A program made the translations under genes and the position numbers. Positions 16,941 to 25,367 of a stretch of 64,000 nt of DNA are shown here, one piece after another. The notes under the pieces were generated by a model, which saw only the letters and a program-made list of their open reading frames with translations, was not told the origin of the DNA and did not search any database. How positions within the stretch are numbered: position 1 is the stretch's first letter; every line of letters begins with the position of its first letter. The stretch comes from Acutalibacter sp. 1XD8-33 (GTDB lineage Bacteria > Bacillota > Clostridia > Oscillospirales > Acutalibacteraceae), in NCBI RefSeq assembly GCF_003612555.1, contig NZ_RAZF01000014.1:1-64000 (forward strand). The letters run 5' to 3'.

Positions 16941-17327
16941 GTGGACAAAAAGGAAATGCCATTTAACACGGCGGTAGAACTGTCTTACCTCAAGCCCGAG
17001 GAACGGGAAAAGGTGGTGGATTTCATCAAGAAAGAGGGCGTCGTTCCTACCATGGCCCAGGCCACGGAGGTAAAAAAGGCCAGCCAGGATGCCGCGAAAG
17101 CCGCTCCTGCGCCGGAGAAAACAACCTCTGCCCCTAAACTGCCTCTTGCGGGTAACTCTCCCCAGGCTACAGAAAAAACTGCTCCCCCTGCACCCACCAA
17201 GCTCGCCAAGGCCCCCGCGGTCAGCGAGGTTAAGCGCAAAGTTTTCAATGCCCTTGATTTACAGAAAAAGGCCGAGGAAAGGCAGAAGGCTAAGCAAGTG
17301 GTAAAAGACGCCGCGAAGAGAAGGTGA
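16941..17327 (+). pseudogene. ParB-like C-terminal fragment
   Basis: The 128-residue frame matches only the tail of ICE-encoded ParB-family proteins: VELSYLKPEEREKVVDFI and the PTMAQATEVKKASQD helix near residues 12-50, followed by a Pro/Ala-rich linker and a basic end. The N-terminal CTP-binding and helix-turn-helix domains are absent. The frame begins where the repA debris ends, so a deletion has fused the two neighbourhoods. It is probably non-functional. Confidence 0.6.
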
Positions 17328-17333
17328 TAGCCT

Positions 17334-17703
17334 TTGGCGGATAAAGAGAAATTCTATACTGCCTATAGCCACGGAGATGAGCGGCCGGGGAGTGAACTCA
17401 AATATAGCTCCACTATCTATCTTCAACGATACTGTGGATTTTTTGCGGCCCTTTGCGGAGGAATCCATGGAAACGCTTACGGCCTGGACGGAGAAAAGCA
17501 TTTCCACTGAGAAAGCGATTTATGAAGAATTGCAAGAGGTAGCGGGGAAATGGCGGGAACAGGCGGCAGTCACCTTGCTTTTGCAAAAGGCGGTGGAGTG
17601 TCTGATAACGCCCCAGGTGCAGCATACCGGCAATGTGTGGGAAAAAGACTCTGATATATGGCCCCGGCTTTTGGCTCAGCGGAGAGGTTCGGAAAAGCGC
17701 TGA
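17334..17703 (+). pseudogene. ICE accessory protein, frameshifted
   Basis: TTG 17334 opens a frame reading MADKEKFYTAYSHGDERPGSE that stops at 17510. The protein clearly continues in another frame (FAEESMETLTAWTEKSIST to EKWREQ-like helices) to 17703. Joined near 17420-17450, they give a protein of about 120 residues of a type found in Tn1549-like transfer regions. No catalytic motif is visible. The frame break and the damaged neighbours support decay. Confidence 0.5.
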
Positions 17704-18144
17704 ATGAGGAATGACAAGATACCCATTATTGCCGCGTCTATAAGCCGGTATGAGGGGATGGACGTGTTAATCGGTAAAGACGAAAAGCTCTATATAGGCA
17801 AGCAGGAAAATTACCATACTGTCATGTCTGAACACACCGCTTACTATGACAATTCCGACGGCAGCCTGCGCTTTGTTTCCATAAACCAAAAGCTGTTTCA
17901 TATTTTGTCAGGCAGTGATGGATATGTCTTGAGCCAGGATGAAATGGTACGCCGCGGATATTTCAGCGTACATGATTATAGTGAATTTGCGGCTTTGCAA
18001 AATGGCACACTATCAGACCTTGTTTTAACAAAGCTGTTGATGTTTGATGGTATACCTTTCAAGCCGCCGGAAAAATCATCTATGAGAAGGAAGAAAGGCG
18101 CCCCGAAAAAGTCCAGAAGCCGAGGCCAGCCCATGGAGCGTTGA
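17704..18144 (+). CDS. ICE-associated hypothetical protein
   Basis: The 146-residue protein starts at an ATG abutting the preceding stop. It contains EHTAYYDNSDGSLRFVS and an LSGSDGYVLSQDEM stretch that I associate with accessory proteins of Firmicute ICEs; no biochemical role is known. The C-terminus (SSMRRKKGAPKKSRSRGQ) is strongly basic, which would suit DNA binding. The frame is intact, although the genes to its left are broken. Confidence 0.5.
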   Translation: MRNDKIPIIAASISRYEGMDVLIGKDEKLYIGKQENYHTVMSEHTAYYDNSDGSLRFVSINQKLFHILSGSDGYVLSQDEMVRRGYFSVHDYSEFAALQNGTLSDLVLTKLLMFDGIPFKPPEKSSMRRKKGAPKKSRSRGQPMER

Positions 18145-18149
18145 CACTG

Positions 18150-18312
18150 TCCGCCGCAGCTTTCCCTGCCAACACCTTTGGTGTTGGCGTCCCAGCAAGT
18201 ACGGGATTTTGACAGCAAAATCCCACTTGTTAGGGGAGCGGCTCGCCTGCCGGCTCGGTCAGTTGCTGGACGCGTGCTACTGGCACGCAGCAACCCCCTA
18301 AGACCCCGGTTT
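18150..18312 (+). repeat. Intergenic repeat family C, copy 1
   Basis: Contains the core GCTCGCCTGCCGGCTCGGT, followed by inverted arms around a CTACTGGC centre and CCCCCTAAGACCCC. A paired GGGATTTTGACAGCAAAATCCC hairpin-like stretch precedes it. Related cores occur at 27788, 32530, 48278 and 53818. Confidence 0.5.
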
Positions 18313-18334
18313 CCATAGCGCCTGGAGTGGCGCG

Positions 18335-18841
18335 TCAGCCGCAAAAGCCCGCTGTCCTCTGGATCACCCCGCAGGCGATTTTGGTGCCGGAGTTGCCGGA
18401 GGGCTGTGTTGTGAAATCGTCGGGGTGGTCGTGTATGATAACGACTTTCCCAATGACATCTTCCACCAAAAAACGGTCAGTCAAAACGGCGGACACCGCG
18501 AGACCCTTGTTTCCAAACAGCGGCGGCAGGTCACCCGCATGGTAGGGGTGTTCACATTCCTTTGGGTTATAGTGGGACATGGCGTAGGGGAACGGTTCGT
18601 CCCCGCTACCGCCGCAGTCCGTCCCCTGATGGATGTGAAAGCCGAAAATCCTCTCCTGGCAGGGCTGGCCGGAAACAGGCAGGCCGCTGACCTCGGCATA
18701 GACGATAATGCCTTCGTTCGTCTGGTAAAAGCGCACCCAGCCGGTTATGTTGGGGAAGTTCTCGCTGCCGGAGATATGGGCTTCTGCCTGGGGCCTGCCA
18801 CGCAAGGCGGGAATGAGATGTACTCTGGGGGAATGATTCAT
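18335..18841 (-). CDS. sodC: Cu/Zn superoxide dismutase-family protein, no signal peptide
   Basis: The 168-residue protein has the SodC layout: copper ligands H69 and H71 in FGFHIHQG, H90 in SHYNP, zinc-site residues H98, H101 and D104, late copper ligand H137 in IIHDHPDD, and the disulphide pair C76 and C157 (ACGVI). Bacterial SodC is usually exported, but no signal peptide or lipobox is visible, so it would act in the cytoplasm or be released by lysis. It is alone on its strand, between ICE debris and a decayed Rpn gene, so it may be element cargo. Superoxide dismutation would help oxygen survival during transfer; that is inference. Confidence 0.85.
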   Translation of the reverse strand: MNHSPRVHLIPALRGRPQAEAHISGSENFPNITGWVRFYQTNEGIIVYAEVSGLPVSGQPCQERIFGFHIHQGTDCGGSGDEPFPYAMSHYNPKECEHPYHAGDLPPLFGNKGLAVSAVLTDRFLVEDVIGKVVIIHDHPDDFTTQPSGNSGTKIACGVIQRTAGFCG

Positions 18842-18912
18842 ATGCGACGCTCCTTATCTGCAAAATATTCGGTAAAGTATCTTATGCAGGTATGGGGAGC
18901 AGTGTCAGCGAA

Positions 18913-18931
18913 ATGCGTCCCAACTTGGGAC
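18913..18931. repeat. Palindrome, repeat copy 3 (damaged)
   Basis: ATGCGTCCCAACTTGGGAC matches the palindromes at 3902 and 11730, but the right arm ends early and lacks a T run. Confidence 0.6.
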
Positions 18932-19048
18932 AGATTAGCAGTAAAAAAGAAGGGTGTTGATAGGTACACATAATTATAGATAAAAACCTTTCTTCATTTT
19001 TGTCAATATAGCTTGCGAACCAGCCCCAAGGTAAAGGAAGTGGTGCCC

Positions 19049-19858
19049 ATGCCCATTTAAGCTTGTGGACGATTTCATGTTCTCGGAAGTCATGCGTAGG
19101 CCGGAGAATAGTAAGTCTTTTCTGGAGGTTCTTCTGGAAAAGAAAATATAGCGGGTCGTAACCATCGACAAGCAGAAAGACTTGAAGGACGCCTATGACG
19201 CCCACGGTATCAGATTAGACGTGTACCTGGAAGATGAACACTACACCAAGTACGACGTGGAAGTCCAGGCTCGGTTGTACCGCAAGTTGGAAAAGCGTAT
19301 ACGGTACTATACCAGCGGTATCGACCGGCACAGCCTGGAAATGAACACGGACTATGAGGAACTTTGTCCGACTGCATTGTGATTTTCATTTGCGTGTAGG
19401 ACTACTTTGGCGCAGGGCTCGCCGTCTATGAGCGGGAGAGCCACATAAAAGGCGCGCCGGAGATTGCCCATGAGGACGGCTCCCATGCCTATATTCTCAA
19501 CGCGGATTTTAAGACAGAGAACGGCAATCCCGCCGTGATGGATTTTCTCAGATATATTCGGGTAGGCTATAAGGGCGAGCGGTACGATATTTCAGAGTCA
19601 AGCTATTTGCAGCAGATAGATAAAGCGGTCAGCGAGATCAAAGAGGACAGCGGGAGGGAGATGGAATACATGACGCTGGCAATGAAGATGATGGACGAAC
19701 GCAAGGAAGCCTTTGAGCAAGGCGAGTCTAAAGGCCGTACAAAGGAGCAGATTAAAATTGTTAATCGTATGCTTTCCTGTGGTCTGAGCCTGGAGGACAT
19801 CAGCGACATGATTGGTCTCGAGCTAGAAGAAGTCAAAAAGTTAGTTGGGCAAGAATAA
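19049..19858 (+). pseudogene. Decayed second copy of the Rpn/PD-(D/E)XK nuclease gene
   Basis: The sequence closely follows the intact gene at 12377 and shares about 75 bp of upstream flank. It has a deletion just after the start (the KPFKD part is missing), a TAG in place of the codon after LEKKI (about 19149), a frameshift near 19370 (DYEEL/SDC) and a TAG in the CVEDYF stretch. Two long open segments remain (19182-19382 and 19535-19858). It is almost certainly non-functional. Confidence 0.88.
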
Positions 19859-19878
19859 CTCCTTGCATCTTGTTTGTT

Positions 19879-19970
19879 TAGTTAATTCAGTTCAAAAGAA
19901 TCTTTTGAATCGGGCGGTAAAGCCGCCCAGCTTTAGAATAGGCTTAGCCGGTTCTAAAGTGAATTTACTA
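19879..19970. mobile_element. MITE-like element, family A copy 2
   Basis: The 92-bp insertion has ends TAGTTAATTCA and TGAATTTACTA and three hairpins: TTCAAAAGAATCTTTTGAA, GGGCGGTAAAGCCGCCC, and TTTAGAA/TTCTAAA. The matching region after the intact Rpn gene (13220-13260) lacks it and shows the empty site TTGTTTATATGAGCAC. The two loci therefore document both the insertion and the TA target. Confidence 0.7.
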
Positions 19971-20086
19971 TTGAGCACCTCCACAAAGGGTGCGCTTTTC
20001 TTTTGTGAATTTTGACAGAATCCTCATAATATTATCTTGCGTTTAGGGGATTTCTATTCTGACAATATTCCTTCAACCTGCCGGCC

Positions 20087-22845
20087 TCAGCTTCTGTCGG
20101 AGAAATGCCCCGCCGCCCCTCTGCCGTGGGCAGTTCCGTCCAAAATCACACCCCCATACACCTCCGGCGACCTGAGAATGCCCGCGGGCTTCAGCTGGTA
20201 CTCGTAGCACCACAGATCCCCGGCGCTGCGCCAGGAGTTGGGGCTCTGATAGAAGTACACCCCCTGGGTGTGGTGGAGCTGGCCAAAGCCGTTCTGCCTT
20301 GTGCCATAGAGCCGCAGCACCACAAAATGTTCCCCTGGCGCGGCCTTGACCCGCAGGGCGTAGGGCGAGAACGCGATGTTCCCTCTGTCCTCTCCGTCCA
20401 CCAGCACCTTCACGAGCCCGCCCCGGTAGTGGGGCACACGGAGGGTAAAGTCCCCCTCGCTCCGCACCCGAAAGCCGTACTCCACATTGCCCGTGTAGAA
20501 GGGCAGACCCTGCCGGGTGATGTCCCCAAAGGCCAGACTGCGCACTGGGGCGGTCAGAAGTTTTTTGCAGCCGTTGACCCCCACGCCGAAGTCCCCCAGC
20601 AGGTAGAAGGCCTCCAGGTTCGTGCGGGGGCCGATGGGCACCGTGATCTCCAGCCGGCTCTCCCTCGCGCCCAGCTCCGGCAGGGGGACGGTTTTTATGC
20701 TCTTGTCCACGAACCAGCCGTCAGGCCGCAGGGTAGGCACATGCAGGCCGTTCAAAGCGACCCGGGCGCTCTCAGGGCACTCCAAGGCCAGCTTCGCCCC
20801 GGCAATGTGTACCTCGCTGCGTATGCGGAACAACAGCCGCAGTCGGTCCTTCGGCTCCTCCTTGGGCAGCAGGTAGGGCTGGACCACCTCTTTGCGGCGC
20901 AGGGGAATGCCCAGCTCCCCACGGATGATATTGTCTATACGCAACAGCTCCTCCGCTGGTCGGAAGTCCCCGTCGTTCAGGGCGTACTCTGCCATGTCAA
21001 GCAAAAGCATATTGGGCTCGCTGAGCCGTATCTCCACTGGTTCCAAGGTGACGGCTGGCGCACTCTGGCTCTCTGCCCGCTCCGTAGCGCCTGACGCGCC
21101 CCAGCCCGGAACCAGCTGCAGAAGCAGGCTGTCGTGGATGTGCCAGGGGCGGGAGAACACCGTCCAGCCGTTTTCATATTGAGCGGGCAGGGGCGCGGTC
21201 TCCCCGGTGAGGGTGTCGAACACCTCCAAAGCGTACTCCCTCCGCAGGGCAAAGCGCAGGGTGGGCGCCGGGTCCACGTCCGGGCTCTCGGGTGTCTTGC
21301 CGTTGCAGATAAAAAGCCATTTGCAGTCATCGTCCTCACGCAACTGATAGAGCAGCCGGTCCGCCCGCTTGCCGTCCTCATGGCGGATATCTATCGTCCG
21401 CTCCGGCTCCAGTGCCGCCAAAATGCTCTCTCGGTCAAAGCCCAAATGCTCCGCTCGGCTGAACAGCTCCCGGCACCTGTCGGAGGGTTCACCGTCCACA
21501 TACGCCGGGCAGGGGCCCAGGAAGATCACCCGCCCGCCGCCATTTAGCAGGGCCTCCAAACGCTCAACGGTAGAGCTCCGCAGAGTGCGCACCGGCGGCA
21601 CCAGCACCACCGAGTAGGCGCACTCACCCACCTTTAAGGGCGCTCCAGGGGCCGGGCACTGCTCCGGGAACCGGGCCTCATTGATATAGTCAAAGTCTAT
21701 ATTCCCGAACAGCAGCCACTCACACAGCCCCGCGAACTGCTCCTCCATCTGCCCCCTGGCCCCGGCGGTCTGGGCGGCGGGGCCGAACAGCAGCCAATAG
21801 CTCTCGATGGGGTGGACCACCCCCACCGTCACCGCCGGGCGGCCCCGGGTCAGGGCCGTGTTCAGCCGGGCGAAGTGGTCCTCGATAAGGGGGAACTCCT
21901 CCCACCAGGGGGACTGATAGCCGATGGACGCCGGGTAGTCCCGCTTTGCCTCGCCCTGCATGGTGTACCAGGAGAGATGCGGCACCCGCAGGGTCACCCC
22001 CTCCGCCCCCTGCTGACGGGCCATAGACTGGGCCTGCTTGGCGGTGGTGTACTCCCTGAAATCGCAGAGTATGTCGATGCCTGGCAGGCCGAACTCCGGG
22101 TAGCAGCGCATGGCGTCCCCCACGGCCTGGGTCTGACTCTCCAGGGTTGGCTCGCCCATCAGGTGGCCGGTGAGCAGTAAATTGTTCTCCCGGCACCAGC
22201 GGCCGATTTGCTGGCAGTAGCTCTCCAGAAACCGGTCTGTGACCAGGTTCTGATACCGCCACCGCGCCCGGGAGAGCCTGCCCCCGGGCAGCTCCCAGAT
22301 GAGCTCGGGCAGCACGTCCAACAGTTCTTCATCATAGCGGACCCGGTACAGCTCCGGCAGGCAGTCCGTCCAGGAGAGGAACAGGTCTTTTTGCTGGGTA
22401 GCAAAGTCCAACGCCTGCTTGGGGGCGAACTGGGGCTCGTCTGTGAAGATGCCCAGGGTCGTGCCGCCGAAGTCCCCGCCCACCCATGTCTTGTAGGCCT
22501 CGTGGGTAGTCTCGATGAACTCCCGGATGGCCTGGGGGTTCAGGGTGTCTACATAGGCCTGGTCGTTGAACCAGGGGTCAGCCGCGGCGTGCTCTATGTA
22601 GGCGTACCACTTTGCACCCTGAGCGGGGTCGCACTCGTCGACGCGCCGGTATTCCTTTAGACAACCGTTTCCGTCCAGCACAATATCAAAAACCGCAAGG
22701 AGCTCCCCGTTGTCCTGGCGCACGCTGTTTTGCCCCCGGCCCGGCTCGGGCTCCTTCGCCTGATGGGCGCGCCCCGGTACTCGCTGGCGGGATTCTTGAA
22801 CAGCTCCGGCGAAAGGGCCTTTTCCTTTGACTTTGGGTACAGCAT
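20087..22845 (-). pseudogene. Large glycoside hydrolase (GH106-like), N-terminal deletion
   Basis: An 878-residue frame from 22723 carries the catalytic-barrel signatures of large rhamnosidase-like hydrolases: GIFTDEPQF, LLLTGHLMGEP, GIDILCDFREYTTAKQ and a C-terminal beta-sandwich. The native start lies upstream in another frame: ATG 22845 encodes MLYPKSKEKALSPELFKNPASEYRGAP, the usual opening of this family. The sequence then jumps directly to EPGRGQNSVRQDNGELL, so roughly 100 residues of the barrel are deleted and the frame shifted. The gene follows the sugar isomerase-like gene by one base, so the two were an operon. Substrate assignment (rhamnose in pectin or host glycans) is inferred from family resemblance. 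Confidence 0.7.
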
Positions 22846-22846
22846 C

Positions 22847-23626
22847 CTAACACATCCTTTCCTTCAGCAGCGCAAGGCTGGCCCTCGCGTCCTCCTCAAA
22901 GCGCTCACAGCCCGCCTCAATGCTAACGCGCCCTGCATATCCCGCTTCATTCAGCACCGCAAACAGCTCTCCGTACTCACCCCGCCGGTCTGCCGGGTCG
23001 CCGTCCTTGGGGAACAGCCGCCCCTGGGGGCAGGCGGTGTGTACATGCCAAAGAAGCTCCCCCGCGTCAGCTAGGGCTGTCAGCGGCTCGCCCTCACAGT
23101 GCATATGATAGGTGTCGCCCAGCACGCCCACATGGGGCAGGTCCAGCAGGGCCGCCAGCTCCACCGCCTCGCCCACCCGGTTCAGGATATTGCACTCCTC
23201 CCGGCGCAGGGGCTCAATGGCGATGCACAGGCCGTGTTCCCCGGCAAGGCGGTCCGCCAAGGTCAGGTAGTCCCGGAGCTGCCGCCAGGCCTGTGCCCAG
23301 GAGAAGCCTTCCGGCACCCGCCTACTTCCCCCGGACCCAAAGACGATGACCCGCGCCCCCAGTAGTTCCGCCCGGGAAAAGGCGGCGCATAGATAGCTTT
23401 CTGCCCGGGCAAGGTCTGCCGCCCCGCCCACCACAGGCAGGTCTCCCGGGAGCATACCATTCACGGCTTCGCACCGCAGGCCGGACCCCTCCAAAGCCCT
23501 CCGGGCATTCTGAAATTCCTCCTCAGGCATGCCGGCCACTGCCGAAAGGCCGGTCTCTATGTAGTCATAGCCCAGCCGGGCCAAAACCCCGGCGTTATCC
23601 AGGGACGTGCAGACTCCTAATTTCAT
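22847..23626 (-). CDS. TIM-barrel sugar isomerase/epimerase-like protein
   Basis: The 259-residue protein fits the xylose isomerase-like TIM barrel (AP endonuclease 2 superfamily): early strand GYDYIETGL, IVFGSGGSRRVPEGF, metal-site strand IAIEPLRREECN with Glu, HVGVLGDTYHMH with Asp/His, and a late VSIEAGC Glu. Members isomerise or epimerise sugars using a divalent metal. ATG 23626 (MKLGVCTSL) is chosen because upstream codons encode repeat DNA. It precedes the broken glycoside hydrolase, suggesting a former catabolic operon. Confidence 0.8.
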   Translation of the reverse strand: MKLGVCTSLDNAGVLARLGYDYIETGLSAVAGMPEEEFQNARRALEGSGLRCEAVNGMLPGDLPVVGGAADLARAESYLCAAFSRAELLGARVIVFGSGGSRRVPEGFSWAQAWRQLRDYLTLADRLAGEHGLCIAIEPLRREECNILNRVGEAVELAALLDLPHVGVLGDTYHMHCEGEPLTALADAGELLWHVHTACPQGRLFPKDGDPADRRGEYGELFAVLNEAGYAGRVSIEAGCERFEEDARASLALLKERMC

Positions 23627-23686
23627 TTTATTCACACTTTCCGGCTTATGCCGTTTATTATTTAGGGGGAAGTTCCCCGCTAGAGA

Positions 23687-23796
23687 TATTATAGCATAGC
23701 TCCAAGCCGCTTTGCGTCTTGGGAAATCGCTTACACGATTTCTGGAACTGCTTCGCAGTTCTGCTCTACTGAAATAGCCTGTGGCTATTATAGCAT
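23687..23796. repeat. Hairpin cluster between duplicated -10 sequences
   Basis: TATTATAGCAT occurs at 23687-23697 and again at 23786-23796. On the minus strand each reads TGCTATAAT, an extended -10 facing the isomerase gene. Between them lie four hairpins (CCAAG/CTTGG, AAATCG/CGATTT, AACTGC/GCAGTT, ATAGCC/GGCTAT). It looks like a small insertion that duplicated the promoter -10. Confidence 0.45.
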
Positions 23797-23912
23797 TTTC
23801 CATAGAATTTGTATATATGGAACCGCTTTAGCGAACGCAAAACCGCTGGTAAAATCCCGTGGGATGTGGTATAATAGCTTCAAATCATCCTACATACAAA
23901 GAAGGCATAATC

Positions 23913-24245
23913 ATGCAAAATTTGGAGGTTCAACTGACAGAGATCACACCGGATGGAGTCACCGTCACCTGGGAGCCTGTCCCCGGCGCGCGCACCTACC
24001 GGCTCCTTTGGAGCGACCGTAACATCCCCGCTCAAATCTACAAGAAGTCCGACGAGACCAATGGGACCAGCCTCCGGTTTGACAGGTCCACTCACATTCC
24101 ATACTACTTAAAGGTGCAGGCTCTGGATGATTCCGGGGCTGTCTTTGCGTCCGGCGGGCCTGTCCCCACGCCGGTAAATCGCACGCTCCGCCCCCAGTTG
24201 GAGAAGCGGCGAATTTCCCCCGGGCTGCTTGACTTTTCTGGGTAA
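23913..24245 (+). pseudogene. Fibronectin-III-like N-terminal fragment, probably of a polysaccharide lyase
   Basis: The 110-residue frame starts at ATG 23913 after AAGAAGG. It encodes one FnIII-like domain (TPDGVTVTWEPVPGARTYRLLW, then YLKVQALDDSG). It ends abruptly after VNRTLRPQLEKRRISPGLLDFSG, where rhamnogalacturonan-lyase-like proteins would continue into their catalytic propeller. The next gene's -35 overlaps its last codons. I read it as a truncated lyase, but a stand-alone FnIII protein is possible. It has no signal peptide. Confidence 0.5.
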
Positions 24246-24257
24246 AACAGGTATAAT
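24229..24257 (+). promoter_or_regulatory. Promoter of gpsA
   Basis: TTGACT (24229-24234), a 17-base spacer and TATAAT (24252-24257) lie at the end of the FnIII fragment and read toward gpsA. Confidence 0.75.
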
Positions 24258-24270
24258 AAGAAAAGAAAAG

Positions 24271-24304
24271 CGGTGTAGGGCACTCCTTACACCGTTCCTT
24301 TTTT
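24271..24304 (+). terminator. Terminator-like hairpin in the gpsA leader
   Basis: CGGTGTAGG pairs with CCTTACACCG (one bulge) and is followed by TTCCTTTTTT. It lies after the gpsA promoter and before its ribosome site, so it could attenuate gpsA. It could also be an old terminator of the lyase gene. Confidence 0.6.
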
Positions 24305-24325
24305 CAAATATCAGGAGGAAGAAGC

Positions 24326-25339
24326 ATGGTTCATATTGGCGTGTTGGGCGCCGGAACATGGGGAACGGCTCTGGCAAGAATGCTGGCGAATACCGGGAAC
24401 CAGGTAACGGTCTGGTCTGCCATAGAGAGCGAAATTCGGGATCTGGCTGCGGGGAAGGCGCACCCCAACCTGCCCGGCGCGGAAATTCCGGAAAGCATCC
24501 GGTTTACCACAGAGATTTCAGAGGCCTGCGCGGAAAAAGAGATGATACTGTTTGCGGTGCCGTCTCCTTATGTAAGGGAGACTACCAGGCGCGCCGCCCC
24601 CTATATTGCCCAAAAACAGATTCTTGTGGATGCGGCAAAGGGAATGGAATCTGGCACTCTTTTCACAATGACCCAGGTAATACAGGACGAGCTGTGCCGG
24701 GAAAACCCCGCCAAGACCGTGAGGCTGGTTGCTCTTTCAGGCCCTACCCACGCGGAGGAGGTGGCCCGGGACATGCCCACCACCATTGTGTCCGCCAGCG
24801 GCGACCCAGCCGCCGCGAAAGCGGTGCAGGACACCTTTATGAATACCTGCATGAGGGTTTACACCAACCCGGATATCCGCGGGGTGGAGCTGTGCGGGGC
24901 GGTGAAAAACATCATTGCCCTGGCGGCGGGCATGTCCCGGGGGTTGGGCTACGGCGACAACACCAAGGCGGCCATCATCACCCGAGGGCTGGCGGAGATC
25001 ACCCGGCTGGGCTGCGCCGTGGGGTGCCAAGAGCAGACCTTCACCGGTTTGGCGGGAATTGGCGACCTGATTGTCACCGCGACCAGCGTCCACAGCCGGA
25101 ACAACCGTTGCGGCGAGCTGATTGGCCAGGGAATGCCACCCCGGAAGGCAATAGAAAAAATCGGCATGGTGGTGGAGGGGATCAATGCCATCCCGGCCGT
25201 GCGGAAGCTGTCGGAGCTCTATGGGATTGAGATGCCCATTGTAGAGGCGGTGGATTCCATTGTCAACGGCGGCGTGGCTCCAGAGGCGGCGGTAGAAGAG
25301 CTGATGGGCCGGGGCAAAAAGGGAGAACGAGGCCTGTAG
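24326..25339 (+). CDS. gpsA: NAD(P)H-dependent glycerol-3-phosphate dehydrogenase
   Basis: GpsA reduces dihydroxyacetone phosphate to sn-glycerol 3-phosphate, the backbone of membrane phospholipids. The 337-residue protein has the N-terminal dinucleotide fold GAGTWGTALA (8-17), DAAKGMESGTL, the SGPTHAEEVARDMPT loop, the catalytic Lys in ELCGAVKNIIALAAG, and the substrate-site RGLAEITRLG and GDLIVTATS motifs. Length is normal. AGGAGGAAGAAGC precedes the ATG. It stands 28 bp before tgt on the same strand and has its own promoter with a leader hairpin. Confidence 0.97.
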   Translation: MVHIGVLGAGTWGTALARMLANTGNQVTVWSAIESEIRDLAAGKAHPNLPGAEIPESIRFTTEISEACAEKEMILFAVPSPYVRETTRRAAPYIAQKQILVDAAKGMESGTLFTMTQVIQDELCRENPAKTVRLVALSGPTHAEEVARDMPTTIVSASGDPAAAKAVQDTFMNTCMRVYTNPDIRGVELCGAVKNIIALAAGMSRGLGYGDNTKAAIITRGLAEITRLGCAVGCQEQTFTGLAGIGDLIVTATSVHSRNNRCGELIGQGMPPRKAIEKIGMVVEGINAIPAVRKLSELYGIEMPIVEAVDSIVNGGVAPEAAVEELMGRGKKGERGL

Positions 25340-25367
25340 GCACAGACGGGAAAGAGGAGGAACCCAA

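Noticed and set aside
20105-21547. Plus-strand frames opposite the glycoside hydrolase
   Set aside because: They have no start signals and mirror the codon bias of the minus-strand gene, whose catalytic motifs are clear.
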